Below, one piece after another: positions 19,398 to 27,826 of a stretch of 44,286 bases of DNA (positions within the stretch are counted from its first letter, which is position 1; each line of letters opens with the position of its first letter). The stretch covers positions 1 to 44,286 of the forward strand of contig NZ_CANRLT010000013.1 in the NCBI RefSeq assembly GCF_947631555.1. Reading direction: 5' to 3'. The notes beneath the pieces are model-generated. The model was not told where the DNA came from. It saw only the letters and a list, made by a program, of their open reading frames with translations, and did no database searches. This stretch comes from an uncultured Mailhella sp. (GTDB lineage: Bacteria > Desulfobacterota > Desulfovibrionia > Desulfovibrionales > Desulfovibrionaceae). Position numbers and translations under genes: made by a program.

Positions 19398-22300
19398 TGA
19401 TTATTCCCCTTATCAACACCGCCTTCTACTTCCCGGAGCAGTTCACGTAATGCTTCCGCAAGGACACGGGGCGGGGCTTGTTTTTGTACCTCTTGCAGCT
19501 TCGTGGCCAGCAGCGTGCGAATATGTTCCTTGCTTTTTTGTTCTTCGCTGTTGAGAAAAGCGCTTCCAAAGTCTTCCCAGGCGCGCCGAAATTGCTCTCC
19601 TGTACCCAGGGCCGCATCGTTGAAAGCGACAACGTCAGCATCGTTCCATCGCTCAAAAGCCCGGCCATAGACGATGCCCAGAATGCCTTCCAGACGGCTG
19701 TCTTCATTGCTTTCCGTGCGGCAGGCACGTTCCAGGACAGGAGCAAGCCCCCCCCGGCGCACCCTCCTGGCCAGAAAGGCCGCGCGTTCCACAAAGCCAT
19801 GCCAACCGAAATCTCCGCCAGGCAGGCCGCAAGCGCACAAAAGCTCATCACGGCATCGGGCACGCGTCCGAGGGGCAAAGTCCATCAATTCCCCCATGCT
19901 TTCGCGCATGGCAGCGGCGAATTTTTCCGCCTCGCCCTCCGTTGTGCCCACCAACAGAGACGGCAGACCGAAGGCTTCGGGCAATTCCTCAAACAACAGG
20001 CGTTCGGGAGAGCGGGCGGAACGAAAGCAGTCCCGCAGAGCCTTGCCGCGCGTAGATGCGAGCTTTGCCGTGTGCTGCGTGATGGAGGGAAGCTGCCGAA
20101 TGGCCGCATACAGGCGGGCCACCACCGCGGGTACGGTTGCTTCCACCCGCAAACCCGCGGCATAGCGTTCAACAATGGCCAGGCGTTCCCCTTTCAGCCG
20201 TACGCCGGAAATACCGAACAAATCTGGCCGGCGCTGCATTAATTCCACGCTGGCCTCGTCCAGCTGGGGCAAAAAGGAGCCTTCACGGTACAAAAACAAC
20301 TCGGAACGGCGGCAAAGGTAAAAGGCCAGCAGCAGAATGGGCAAGATTCCTTCCGGAACACCGTAAGGGGGGGCTATTAGCTTGCGGAAAAGCCCCGGCA
20401 AGGGGACGCATTCTCCGGCGGCAGTATAAATTTCCCGCTCCAGCGCCTGCCAGACCGCAAACAGGTCTGAATTTGGGTCAGGCTCGCACAAGCGCCAATG
20501 CTCGTTATCTGCCTGCTGATGCAGGTCGGTTCCGCGCAAAACGGATTCATACATACTGCGTTCCGGCGGAAAGCCCTCAATACCTAGAGTACGTTGCCCG
20601 GCATGTGTCAGCATGCGCTTAAGCAGCATATTGCGGGCCGCCGTAGCCGCCGAAGAGAGAGCAGGCCGGGCGACCAGTTCATTTTTGATGCGAGGAGCAT
20701 GAGGATACAAGGTATCGCACACCAAGCTCAGCAGACGGGTTACATCAACGGGGCGCGTCACGACCTGCTGACAACCGTTCCAGAACCAGCGGCAGGCATT
20801 GCCCCGGGGCGCCGGGCGCGGATCCAGCAACAGATCGACATTTTGGCGGATACGGCGCTCGCAGTCGACCAGCAACGTGCCGTATTCCCTCAACGCGCGC
20901 CGGTCGCCGCGCAGCTCCGGGGTGTGCTTCGCCACCCAGCGCAGACAAGCAAGCTCAATAGCCGGTTGACGCAGCATGTCGAGCTGTTGTGGAAAGGCTA
21001 TGACCAGAGATGGGTCTTTCCGGGTCGCTTGCAGGGCATCCGCTTCAAGCCGGGCCTGATCACTCATGGGCAGGAGAACAACCACGTGTCCGGCTTCGCA
21101 GGATGCCCGTGCGTCCTTGCGGGGAGCAAGGCCTGTGACAGAGGCGGTATATTCCAAATCAAAAAAACGATATGCGCCGCTTTGCAGGCAATGCCTGCGG
21201 GCCACCAGCGGCCGTGTGGAAACATGTTCCCGTACCAGCTCTACAAAGGCCGACCCCTCATAGCGCAACTGTTTTCGGGCTTTTTGCAGCAGGGATTCCA
21301 TATCTATGGAACCGCCTTCCCATAAACGAAAACTCTGATCCAGCTGCCGGAAGGTCAGCAACTCCTGCCGTCGCAAATCCTGAAGGGTTTCCGGCACATC
21401 CCGGCTTTGAGCCAGTACCGCGGAGAGGATACGTTTTGTGGCTTTCAGGGGTGTGCCAGGACCAAGAACATTGAGAACCCCCACCGCTCGAAGGATTCGA
21501 GCCTGTAAAGGCACCAGTGTCTTGCCGCCATCCTCCAGCGTTTCCAGCAAAACCCGGGCAACAGGGCGTTGCATGAGGGTAGCCGTCATGTTGGTCAGCA
21601 GATAGTCGGCAATATTGTGCAAGCGCACAAATCCGTTATCCACAGCTGAATCGCGGCGGCAATGCTCCTGAAAACCGTGCGGCTCCTGACTGGCAAGGTA
21701 CGAAAATAGTGAGCGCTCATTCTGGGCAAGACGCCGAAACAGCAGCGGCAGCACCAGCACCACCGAAGGATGCAGCGGCCAGGCATGCTGACAAATATGG
21801 ATAAATTCGGCCGAAGTCATGCCCGGGGGCAATTCCGCGCCTGCGTCAAGCAAATTTTGTGCTTCCCCCATGATTACGTCCAGCAGAGAACATGGTAATG
21901 GGCAGGAATAGCACAGCACCTGCCCCAGCGTATTCAGGTCGGAGGCAAGCTGTTCATTGAAGGGCAGCGACTCAAAACGCTCCTGCACCTTGGCCCACTC
22001 ATGGCGCAGAGTGGTGTTGCTCAGTTCCGTATAACCATCAAAGTGCTGATGCTGTACCGTCAGGAACAGCATAGGAGTGTTTGTAGCCCGCTTGGCATAT
22101 TCGGCCAGCATCTGAAACAGATAGACATCACCGCCAACTTTATCCTGCAGTGCGTATTCCAGACTTTTTCCTGCCTCGTCCACAATCAGCAGCATCCCGC
22201 CGCGTTTGCGCTTCTCTGCCAAACGCCGCACCGCATCCACCTGCTCCAGCACAGCGGCGCTGTCACGCCATCCCGCCTGTTGCAGCAGCCTTTCCAGATG

Positions 22301-22759
22301 TTGCTCCAGGCTTTGGCGTTCATCATCTTCCGGCAATGTTTTCAATGCCGTTTGCAATCCCTCAAGAATAATTTGTCCGATGGGACTGCGGCGCGCCGTC
22401 AGCGGTACGCAAAGCCAGGGGCGAACCGCTTCGCACAGTTCAGCAAAGCGTTGGGCAAGTTCGGGAGAATTTTGACAAAGTTCGGTGTAAGCCCGATTTT
22501 TTTTGTGCGCGCCTTCACTGAACAGGGCGTTCACAAACAGGGCAAAAGTTGACTTCCCCGCGCCGTATGGTCCGAAAATCATGAAGCTGCGCTCGCCCTG
22601 ATCATTTTCCAGGTTATCCAGCAGACGGTTCAAAGCATGCGCGACAAGAGGCGTAACAAGTATGTCGTCCAGAGCGTGAATATCGTGCCTGTCCGCAGAA
22701 AGATTGACGGCACGGCGGTAGCGGGTGCGTACGGAAACAAGATCAGAAAGGACTGGCAT
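19394..22759 (-). CDS. sspC: SspC-like large ATPase
   Basis: The 1121-aa protein has Walker A FGPYGAGKS (residues 62-70) and a Walker B-like motif MLLIVDEAGKSLEY (about 190). The remaining ~900 residues have no named motif and are mostly helical. In single-strand PT systems SspC is the ATPase acting with the nickase SspB and with SspD to process the modification site; this is inferred from its place between the DUF4007 and SspD-like genes. It starts two bases after the DUF4007 stop and overlaps SspD by 4 bp, so the three are almost surely co-translated. It has the same architecture as the frameshifted ATPase at the end of the operon. A BrxC/PglY relative is the main alternative, but no PglX, PglZ or BrxL gene is present. 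Confidence 0.7.
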   Translation of the reverse strand: MPVLSDLVSVRTRYRRAVNLSADRHDIHALDDILVTPLVAHALNRLLDNLENDQGERSFMIFGPYGAGKSTFALFVNALFSEGAHKKNRAYTELCQNSPELAQRFAELCEAVRPWLCVPLTARRSPIGQIILEGLQTALKTLPEDDERQSLEQHLERLLQQAGWRDSAAVLEQVDAVRRLAEKRKRGGMLLIVDEAGKSLEYALQDKVGGDVYLFQMLAEYAKRATNTPMLFLTVQHQHFDGYTELSNTTLRHEWAKVQERFESLPFNEQLASDLNTLGQVLCYSCPLPCSLLDVIMGEAQNLLDAGAELPPGMTSAEFIHICQHAWPLHPSVVLVLPLLFRRLAQNERSLFSYLASQEPHGFQEHCRRDSAVDNGFVRLHNIADYLLTNMTATLMQRPVARVLLETLEDGGKTLVPLQARILRAVGVLNVLGPGTPLKATKRILSAVLAQSRDVPETLQDLRRQELLTFRQLDQSFRLWEGGSIDMESLLQKARKQLRYEGSAFVELVREHVSTRPLVARRHCLQSGAYRFFDLEYTASVTGLAPRKDARASCEAGHVVVLLPMSDQARLEADALQATRKDPSLVIAFPQQLDMLRQPAIELACLRWVAKHTPELRGDRRALREYGTLLVDCERRIRQNVDLLLDPRPAPRGNACRWFWNGCQQVVTRPVDVTRLLSLVCDTLYPHAPRIKNELVARPALSSAATAARNMLLKRMLTHAGQRTLGIEGFPPERSMYESVLRGTDLHQQADNEHWRLCEPDPNSDLFAVWQALEREIYTAAGECVPLPGLFRKLIAPPYGVPEGILPILLLAFYLCRRSELFLYREGSFLPQLDEASVELMQRRPDLFGISGVRLKGERLAIVERYAAGLRVEATVPAVVARLYAAIRQLPSITQHTAKLASTRGKALRDCFRSARSPERLLFEELPEAFGLPSLLVGTTEGEAEKFAAAMRESMGELMDFAPRTRARCRDELLCACGLPGGDFGWHGFVERAAFLARRVRRGGLAPVLERACRTESNEDSRLEGILGIVYGRAFERWNDADVVAFNDAALGTGEQFRRAWEDFGSAFLNSEEQKSKEHIRTLLATKLQEVQKQAPPRVLAEALRELLREVEGGVDKGNNQ

Positions 22760-22761
22760 GG

Positions 22762-23646
22762 CTACTCCATGTCTGTATAATAAGCGCGCAGCAAATCCTC
22801 ACCACAGGGCAAGGTGCAAAGGATCGTCTCAATGCCTTCGGAAGCTGTCAGATTAAAACAGTCTCCCCAACGGGGGGACTGATGCAGCTGCATAACCGCT
22901 TCTACAAGGCTGTTTTCATCCAGCATAAAAATTTGTCCCGGTGCATAATCCGCATACATCAATTCGCTCAGGCGCAGGCCGTGACGGTCGTTGCTCCGCA
23001 AATAGTCCCAGATGGCATACCCGATGATTTCCGGAGGCAGCCCGCTCTTGGGCCCAATGGAAAAACGCAGCATGGAGCTTCCTTCCAGCAGGGAAAGCAA
23101 TCCCAGCTCCTGAAACGGGCAGGCATAAGACATTTCCAGCACCCGTTTTTTCCCGGCATTTTTTAACGGGGCGTACATCTTGATACAGCACTCTATATCC
23201 CGCTCCAGCGTTGGTATAGATGTCGCCTTGCCTTGACTTTGACTGTCATGCTGGCGCAAAAGCTCCAGCCAGTCATCGCAGTTAAATTCCGGCTTGTGCA
23301 TCTCACCAAACAGAAGCGTTGCCGCAGTCATAAATTGCTGCTGACTGCACATTTTCCAGTGTAGCAACCAAAGAGACGCATCATCTTCAAGACAGGGATC
23401 CCAACCATTTTGAGGCTCAAGCAACTCTTCCCCAAAGGATGTGACGCCATGTTCTTCCACCAGCCCAAAAGCATCACACCAATACTTGATGCTTTCGACC
23501 ATATTTTTTCCCACACCAAGATACGTAAGAGCATCGGGATCAGAAAATTGTCTGCCGCCCCTGATGTGCTGGTAGCCTTTTTCCAGCCAGCCATAACGAA
23601 ATGAAAAGGTCTGATGCCCGGAAAATCGGGGACGGCGTGACGTCAT
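22762..23646 (-). CDS. sspB: DUF4007 protein, SspB-like nickase candidate
   Basis: The first gene of the operon encodes 294 aa. It begins with the DUF4007 signature FSGHQTFSFRYGWLEKGY, then a winged-helix-like segment (YLGVGKNMVESIKYWCDAFGL), a typical NGWDPCLEDDASLWLLHW stretch and a C-terminal GYAIWDYL helix. DUF4007 proteins occur in PT gene clusters; SspB of single-strand PT systems is a DNA nickase, and I assign this by family memory and context. The ATG follows AAGGAG by nine bases, and a good promoter lies about 70 bp upstream. The catalytic residues are not identifiable by eye. Confidence 0.75.
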   Translation of the reverse strand: MTSRRPRFSGHQTFSFRYGWLEKGYQHIRGGRQFSDPDALTYLGVGKNMVESIKYWCDAFGLVEEHGVTSFGEELLEPQNGWDPCLEDDASLWLLHWKMCSQQQFMTAATLLFGEMHKPEFNCDDWLELLRQHDSQSQGKATSIPTLERDIECCIKMYAPLKNAGKKRVLEMSYACPFQELGLLSLLEGSSMLRFSIGPKSGLPPEIIGYAIWDYLRSNDRHGLRLSELMYADYAPGQIFMLDENSLVEAVMQLHQSPRWGDCFNLTASEGIETILCTLPCGEDLLRAYYTDME

Positions 23647-23713
23647 GGAAACCTGCTCCTTGCTCTGACTTTCCAGCGGCAGAACATCCTGCTCCCTGCG
23701 CTGGAACTACTTC

Positions 23714-23742
23714 TTTATAGAGCGCGGAGGTCAAAGTGGCAA
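23714..23742 (-). promoter_or_regulatory. Sigma70-type promoter of the defence operon
   Basis: On the minus strand TTGCCA (23742-23737) and TATAAA (23719-23714) are separated by exactly 17 bases. The start codon of the DUF4007 gene is 67 bases downstream of the -10 box. The IS5-type element ends only 15 bp upstream of the -35 box. Confidence 0.6.
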
Positions 23743-23757
23743 GACAAAAGTTGTACG

Positions 23758-24580
23758 CTAGATAGTGTCGTCATTTTTCTTTTAATTTTTGTAGCTTTCC
23801 GCTATCCTTTTTCAAAAGGAAGTAGATATGGAAGCTGCGCATCGTCGTCACGATTATCTGACAAGGTTTGGGAGATTTTGGAACCGCACCTTCCAGGCCG
23901 GGAAGGAACCAGAGGTGTGACTGCCCGTGATAATCGAAATTTTCTCAATGCGGTTTTTGGGATTTGCCGAACAGGTGCTCCGTGGCGAGATTTGCCCCCT
24001 GACTATGGGGATTGGAAAAATATCCATCGCCGTTTTTGTCGATGGAGAGATAGTGGAGCGTGGGAAAGATTACTCGAAATCCTCATATTTGAACCAGATT
24101 TTGAATGGCTTATGATTGAGATGCAAGTCATATCGAAGCCCACCAGCACGCGGCAGGGGTACACGGCGGCAATCAGGACAGGGGCCGCACAAAAGGGGAC
24201 TCAACTCAAAGATACATCTGGCCGTGGATGCGCATGGTATGCCGGTTAGAATGGTTATTACAGCAGGTTCCGTTGCAGATTGTTCGCAAGCTTGCAAACT
24301 TATTGAGGGAATAGATGCGGACTATCTTTAGGCAGACAAGGAATATGACAGCGATGTGCTTGTTGATTCCGTCATCCCTCCTCGTAACGGTCGCAAAAAT
24401 ACGCGCTATTACGATAAATATCTTTATCGGCTTCGACACCTTATTGAAAATGCCTTCCTGGAATTGAAGCGTTGGCGAGGTATCGCCACACGGTATGCGA
24501 AAAACACGGCCTCTTTTCTGGCTGCTGTGCATATACGGTACATAGCCATTTGGGCTAAAATTAAAGACGACACTATCTAG
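23758..24580 (+). mobile_element. IS5-family (IS427-type) insertion sequence, decayed
   Basis: CTAGATAGTGTCGTC at 23758-23772 and its exact reverse complement at 24566-24580 form perfect 15-bp ends, with CTAG at the edges as the likely target duplication. The total length of about 820 bp fits the group. The enclosed transposase is broken, so this copy could move only with help in trans. Confidence 0.85.
23828..24580 (+). pseudogene. IS5-family transposase, frameshifted with an internal stop
   Basis: The N-terminal part reads MEAAHRRHD, then after an indel continues in a second frame from about 23870 (EPHLPGREGTRGVTARDNRN and GICRTGAPWRDLPPDYGDW). The C-terminal part lies in a third frame from about 24150 (LNSKIHLAVDAHGMP, IEGIDADYL) and ends with HLIENAFLELKRWRGIATRY. 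The switch near 24130-24200 could be the programmed frameshift usual in this group. However, the indel near 23860 and a TAG at 24329 within the DDE domain (DADYL-stop-ADKEYDSD) are lesions. Confidence 0.8.
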
Positions 24581-24611
24581 TTCCCAATACACCAGAAAGG
24601 AACAGTAACTT

Positions 24612-24740
24612 CTGACCGACCTAGGTTATGACCCTGGGGCGGTGGATGGTGCTTATGGTTGATGAACCGTTGAGGAGGTGAAGACCTTTCAACGTAAAGC
24701 TAGGGTCACACAGGATACCGAATTGACGAAGATTTGTTGA
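24612..24740 (+). pseudogene. Remnant of a peptidoglycan-binding domain gene
   Basis: Translation gives LTDLGYDPGAVDGAYG, two stops, then TVEEVKTFQRKARVTQD and a further stop. This is the characteristic pattern of a PG_binding_1 repeat (LGYxPGxVDGxYGxxTxxAVxxFQ). Nothing recognisable of the rest of the gene remains. It begins 32 bp after the IS5-type element. Confidence 0.6.
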
Positions 24741-24951
24741 ATATGCTGAGGCTGGCGAAAGCAGGAAATAAACGGGTAGTGTCCAATTTTCGTACTTTTT
24801 GGGCGAGCGATAACGTACAGAATCTTTCGCACATTGCGCAAATGGACATAACCTCGGCATCTGGTTAGGAAATGAGTAGCGCCCCCCTAGGAAGCGAGGC
24901 TATAGATGGACAATAGGCCGGAAGAGAAAAGGAAAGTCGTGGGGAGTAATA
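24741..24951. other. Non-coding, mixed remnants
   Basis: I see no intact frame or known RNA here. The sequence joins the peptidoglycan-binding remnant to the IS256-type remnant. Confidence 0.4.
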
Positions 24952-25186
24952 GTGGTCAACGAGGATGAGCTGAAAAGTTATGTTTGTCAGTTGGTAGGAC
25001 AACCGTGGAAGAGCCATTGAACGCCATACTAGAAGTAGATGCGCTATGCAAAGTCACGATGTACGAACGTACCACCGGTGAGAAAGCTCGGTGGAAGAAG
25101 CCTTAGTAGAGATGTGTATAGTTGGCGTTTCGGTACGAAGGGTAGAGGATATAACCGAAGCCCTCTGGAAAGCACGGGTAGTGTAA
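24952..25186 (+). pseudogene. IS256 (Mutator)-family transposase remnant with internal deletion
   Basis: Two pieces match IS256 transposases. The N-terminus reads VNEDELKSYVCQLVG and, after a one-base shift, TVEEPLNAILEVDALC and YERTTGEKARWKK. A piece of the central region reads VGVSVRRVEDITEALWKARV and ends at TAA 25184. Between them about 100 residues are missing, and the catalytic C-terminal part is absent. Confidence 0.65.
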
Positions 25187-25528
25187 GGGTAGCGTAAGAA
25201 AATTTAGTATATTCTGAAAATAAAAGTGGCCCAAGAAGCCGATTAGAGCCACTGAATTTGCGAAAAATTCTGACGTATCGGCCAATATTTTTTCGATTCG
25301 CAAACGGTTAGAAATTGGTCAGAAAAAAGGTTAAGAATTACTCGACAGGAAGACAAGCTGTCCATGCATTTTCAATTTCCGCAGGCTTCCAGATTTTGTC
25401 CCATATGCCACAGTCCCGAATTCTTACCACGACAAAAGCCATCAATCGCGTTCAAACAGCTTCTGCCAAGGGCAAACGCCAGCCAAAAAAATTGTCTCTG
25501 GTTAGAAATAGGTTAGAAAACGAAAATG
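25187..25528. other. AT-rich non-coding spacer with a direct repeat
   Basis: No gene is supported here. It carries two 21-bp near-identical copies (19/21) of a GGTTAGAAAT-containing sequence at 25306-25326 and 25500-25520. Short open frames on both strands lack recognisable homology and ribosome-binding sites. Confidence 0.45.
25306..25520. repeat. Imperfect 21-bp direct repeat flanking a 173-bp segment
   Basis: The copies at 25306-25326 and 25500-25520 differ at two positions. The second ends about 13 bp before the right-end hairpin of the IS200 element. Confidence 0.6.
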
Positions 25529-25631
25529 GGGCCCCACCGGCATAGCCGGTGGTTCCCCCTATGCGCCTGTAAGGCTTTCTTACCAGCCGCGCCCTAACAG
25601 GCGCATGTGCGATCTGACATTTGCATCTTCG

Positions 25632-26090
25632 TTACTTGCGGCCCGTAAACGGGCTTCCTGAGTACGGGATACTCAACTGCTCTCCCAGTTTATCATCGTC
25701 CAACTGGTGTCGGATGTATTCAGCTATTCGGGTCTTATTCTTACCAACCGTGTCTACATAATACCCCCGACACCAGAATTCACGATTGCGATATTTGAAT
25801 TTCAGTTCTCCAAACTGTTCATAGATCATCAGACTGCTTTTTCCTTTCAAATATCCAACGAAACTTGATACGCTTAGCTTTGGGGGGATCTCGACAAGCA
25901 TATGGATATGATCAGGACAACATTCTGCTTCAATAATCTGTACGCCTTTCCATTCACACAATTTTCGCAGTATTTCTCCTATAGCTCTTTTCTTCTCGCC
26001 ATAGAAAACTTGTCTGCGATACTTCGGCGCAAATACGATGTGATACTTGCAGTTCCACTTCGTATGCGATAACTTCTTCGTGTCACTCAT
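25632..26090 (-). CDS. tnpA: IS200-type Y1 transposase TnpA
   Basis: The 152-aa HUH-type Y1 transposase has the His-hydrophobic-His motif in CCPDHIHMLVEIPP and the conserved KYHIVFAPKYRRQVF start. The likely catalytic tyrosine is in the YYVDTVGKN segment. Length and sequence look intact, so the element may be active. It would cut and rejoin single-stranded DNA at the end hairpins. The start is ATG 26090, with GGAGG upstream; a longer frame exists but runs through the 5' hairpin. Confidence 0.9.
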   Translation of the reverse strand: MSDTKKLSHTKWNCKYHIVFAPKYRRQVFYGEKKRAIGEILRKLCEWKGVQIIEAECCPDHIHMLVEIPPKLSVSSFVGYLKGKSSLMIYEQFGELKFKYRNREFWCRGYYVDTVGKNKTRIAEYIRHQLDDDKLGEQLSIPYSGSPFTGRK

Positions 26091-26096
26091 CGTGAC

Positions 26097-26161
26097 CTCC
26101 TTTTGATTTGCTTCTGATGCAGTTGTCAGACCGCACCTCTTTCTTAGCAAATCAAAAGGAG
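26097..26161 (-). promoter_or_regulatory. 5' leader stem-loop that hides the tnpA ribosome-binding site
   Basis: CTCCTTTTGATTTGC (26097-26111) pairs perfectly with GCAAATCAAAAGGAG (26147-26161), a 15-bp stem with a 35-nt loop. In the minus-strand transcript the AGGAG of the tnpA ribosome-binding site lies in the 3' arm. IS200 elements are known to repress TnpA translation with such a structure. Confidence 0.75.
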
Positions 26162-26278
26162 TTTTTATAACATACTTATAACTTTAAGTTTTTTTGAACC
26201 CCCAGCCTAGCTGGGCTTTCTTACTTTGTCCACCTGATGGGGTGCATATCAGTTTTCAGGTAAAGAGGAGCTGTCATT

Positions 26279-26617
26279 GTGCCGAAAAAAAGCAAGCGCC
26301 CGCTCACTGTGATCGTAGGAGCCAATATTACCGCAAAAAGAAAGCGGCTCGGCCTGAATCAAGCCCAGTTCGCCGAGCGGATCGGCATTGGGGCGGATTC
26401 GCTTTCGCGCATCGAGCGCGGACTCACTGCCCCTCGATTCCAGACGCTGGAGAAAATGGCTCTGATACTGGAATGTCAGGTGGCAGAACTGTTTTTGACG
26501 GGAACCGAGAGTTCCCTGCTCTCGTTTGCAGAGATGTTCAGCGATCCGGAAACTGCCAAAAACGAAATCATTTTCATGGCGGAAAAAATTATTCAGCTAG
26601 CGCGGGCAGGGAAGTAA
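26279..26617 (+). CDS. XRE-family helix-turn-helix transcriptional regulator
   Basis: The 112-aa protein has an N-terminal Cro/C1-type HTH (residues ~15-70: VGANITAKRKRLGLNQAQFA, then SLSRIERGLTAPRFQTLEKM). The remaining ~40 residues are helical and have no named domain. The start is GTG 26279, preceded by GAGGAG at a suitable distance. It stands alone between the IS200 element and a lipoprotein gene on the other strand. Regulators of this kind often accompany mobile DNA; its target is unknown. Confidence 0.8.
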   Translation: MPKKSKRPLTVIVGANITAKRKRLGLNQAQFAERIGIGADSLSRIERGLTAPRFQTLEKMALILECQVAELFLTGTESSLLSFAEMFSDPETAKNEIIFMAEKIIQLARAGK

Positions 26618-26963
26618 CGCTATCCTGTTATGAGAATACACCTGCCGGCTGTCTGCGCAGATCTCTTCCGTGCCCGGAGACACCAATTCCCTCGCAAAAG
26701 TCTTTTTTATGACCTATGGCTCCCCTCCTTTATGTGCCCCTGCTGCACAAAAAAGTCTTGCCTTCAGCATTGAGCGTCTCCTGCGAATGTGAAAGAAATA
26801 CCCTCGCGCTATTGCACAAGGGTATCTCCCAATTGCCGTATTCTGGAAGGAAGCCTCACAATGCCATCGTAAGCGGACTTCACCAAAAGACAATACTAAG
26901 CGGAGCCTGGCCTTTTCTCTTCAACGTCCTTCTTTTGCCAAAAATGAGAGAGTCAGCCTCGCC
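26618..26963. other. Intergenic region, no gene supported
   Basis: About 345 bases lie between the convergent ends of the XRE gene and the lipoprotein gene. A short open frame exists but has no ribosome-binding site or recognisable product. No clear intrinsic terminator is visible. Confidence 0.5.
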
Positions 26964-27707
26964 TTAAAAATCCTCGAGGATCGTGGGACGAGTCACGGCC
27001 CCGATGACCGGAGCGAGAAGCCTGTCGGGGATATTCAGATTGCGCCTTACGCCGCCCTTGACTACTGTTTCCGGAGCTGGGCCGAGTGTGAACGCCGCCC
27101 GCGAGCGTTCCAGAAATTCTGTCACGAGAGCCTGACGCCCCGTGAGTTCTTCCCTTGGGGCGGGCAGAGGCTCGCGGTATTCCACAAGGAGCTTGCTCGT
27201 ATCGTAAGAGCTGCACCACTCATAGCGCGCCACCAGGACATCCCCTTCCCAGGAGCTTCCAGCCTCAGCGAAGACGGGCATCCAGGGGTCGCGGGCACCG
27301 CTGCGCACATAGACGCGAACCGTGGCATCCTGGACTCTGTCTCCGGAAAACTCGCGCAGTATGGGCAGATAGCGAAACTCTGCCGCAACGGAACTGATGT
27401 CCCAAAGCCAATACGGGCCGCATTCCGCCACCACCACGGCCAGCTGCGAGCGATCCGAATAATAGAGCGCATATGAGGCGTCTACGGGAACAACCGTGAA
27501 CATACCGTCTTCCTCAGCCACCCGCACATAGGCCGCGCCAAAGGAAACGTTCTTGAAGCCTTCCGCAGGCTGGATCTGCGCCTGAGGATAACCCGTGGAG
27601 ACGAAAGCGTTCGTGGAAGGGTCTACCCCGCGATAGAGTTCCATGCCGGCGCACCCGGAAAGCAGCGTCATGGCAGACAGCAGCGCACAAAGCAAAAATT
27701 TTTTCAT
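26964..27707 (-). CDS. Putative outer-membrane or periplasmic lipoprotein
   Basis: The protein (247 aa from ATG 27707) begins with a lipoprotein signal: MKKF, a hydrophobic stretch and the lipobox LLSGC, so lipidation at about Cys19 is expected. The mature part (YRGVDPSTNAFVSTGYPQAQ onward) resembles Desulfovibrio lipoproteins of unknown function, possibly DUF4851; I am not sure of that family. GAGGAGA sits seven bases before the chosen ATG, and a GTG two codons upstream is less well spaced. It is a single gene, divergent from mnmA, with its own promoter. Confidence 0.75.
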   Translation of the reverse strand: MKKFLLCALLSAMTLLSGCAGMELYRGVDPSTNAFVSTGYPQAQIQPAEGFKNVSFGAAYVRVAEEDGMFTVVPVDASYALYYSDRSQLAVVVAECGPYWLWDISSVAAEFRYLPILREFSGDRVQDATVRVYVRSGARDPWMPVFAEAGSSWEGDVLVARYEWCSSYDTSKLLVEYREPLPAPREELTGRQALVTEFLERSRAAFTLGPAPETVVKGGVRRNLNIPDRLLAPVIGAVTRPTILEDF

Positions 27708-27739
27708 GAACACTCTCCTCTTCTTCTAAACGTGTCTTC

Positions 27740-27768
27740 ATCATACGAGCTTTGTGCGTGCTTGGCAA
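27740..27768 (-). promoter_or_regulatory. Promoter of the lipoprotein gene
   Basis: Minus strand: TTGCCA (27768-27763), a 17-base spacer and TATGAT (27745-27740), 33 bases before the start codon. Confidence 0.55.
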
Positions 27769-27826
27769 CGTCCACGGGACGCAAAACAGCCTTGCTCTTG
27801 CTTCGCTCCGATGGCACAATGCTCCC

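Larger units (their letters stand above)
25529..26220 (-). mobile_element. IS200-type insertion sequence (IS200/IS605 family)
   Basis: The element has one gene (tnpA) and hairpins near both ends instead of inverted repeats: CCACCGGC-ATA-GCCGGTGG at 25534-25552 beyond the 3' end of tnpA, and CCCAGC-CTA-GCTGGG at 26201-26215 at the 5' side. This is the organisation of IS200. Exact outer boundaries cannot be fixed without an empty site. Confidence 0.8.

Noticed and set aside
2837-23646. BREX system
   Set aside because: The large ATPases resemble BrxC/PglY in outline, but there is no PglX methyltransferase, PglZ phosphatase-fold protein or BrxL protease; the DUF4007, PP-loop and cysteine desulfurase genes point to phosphorothioation.
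2837-23646. Classical double-strand Dnd (DndABCDE) modification module, or an SspE effector
   Set aside because: No DndB, DndD (SMC-like) or DndE gene is seen, and no DUF262/DUF1524 SspE-type protein is present; the modification genes fit SspBCD-A instead.
25103-25303. 66-codon minus-strand frame beginning MRIEKILADTSEFF
   Set aside because: It overlaps IS256-type debris, has no convincing ribosome-binding site and matches no family I know.
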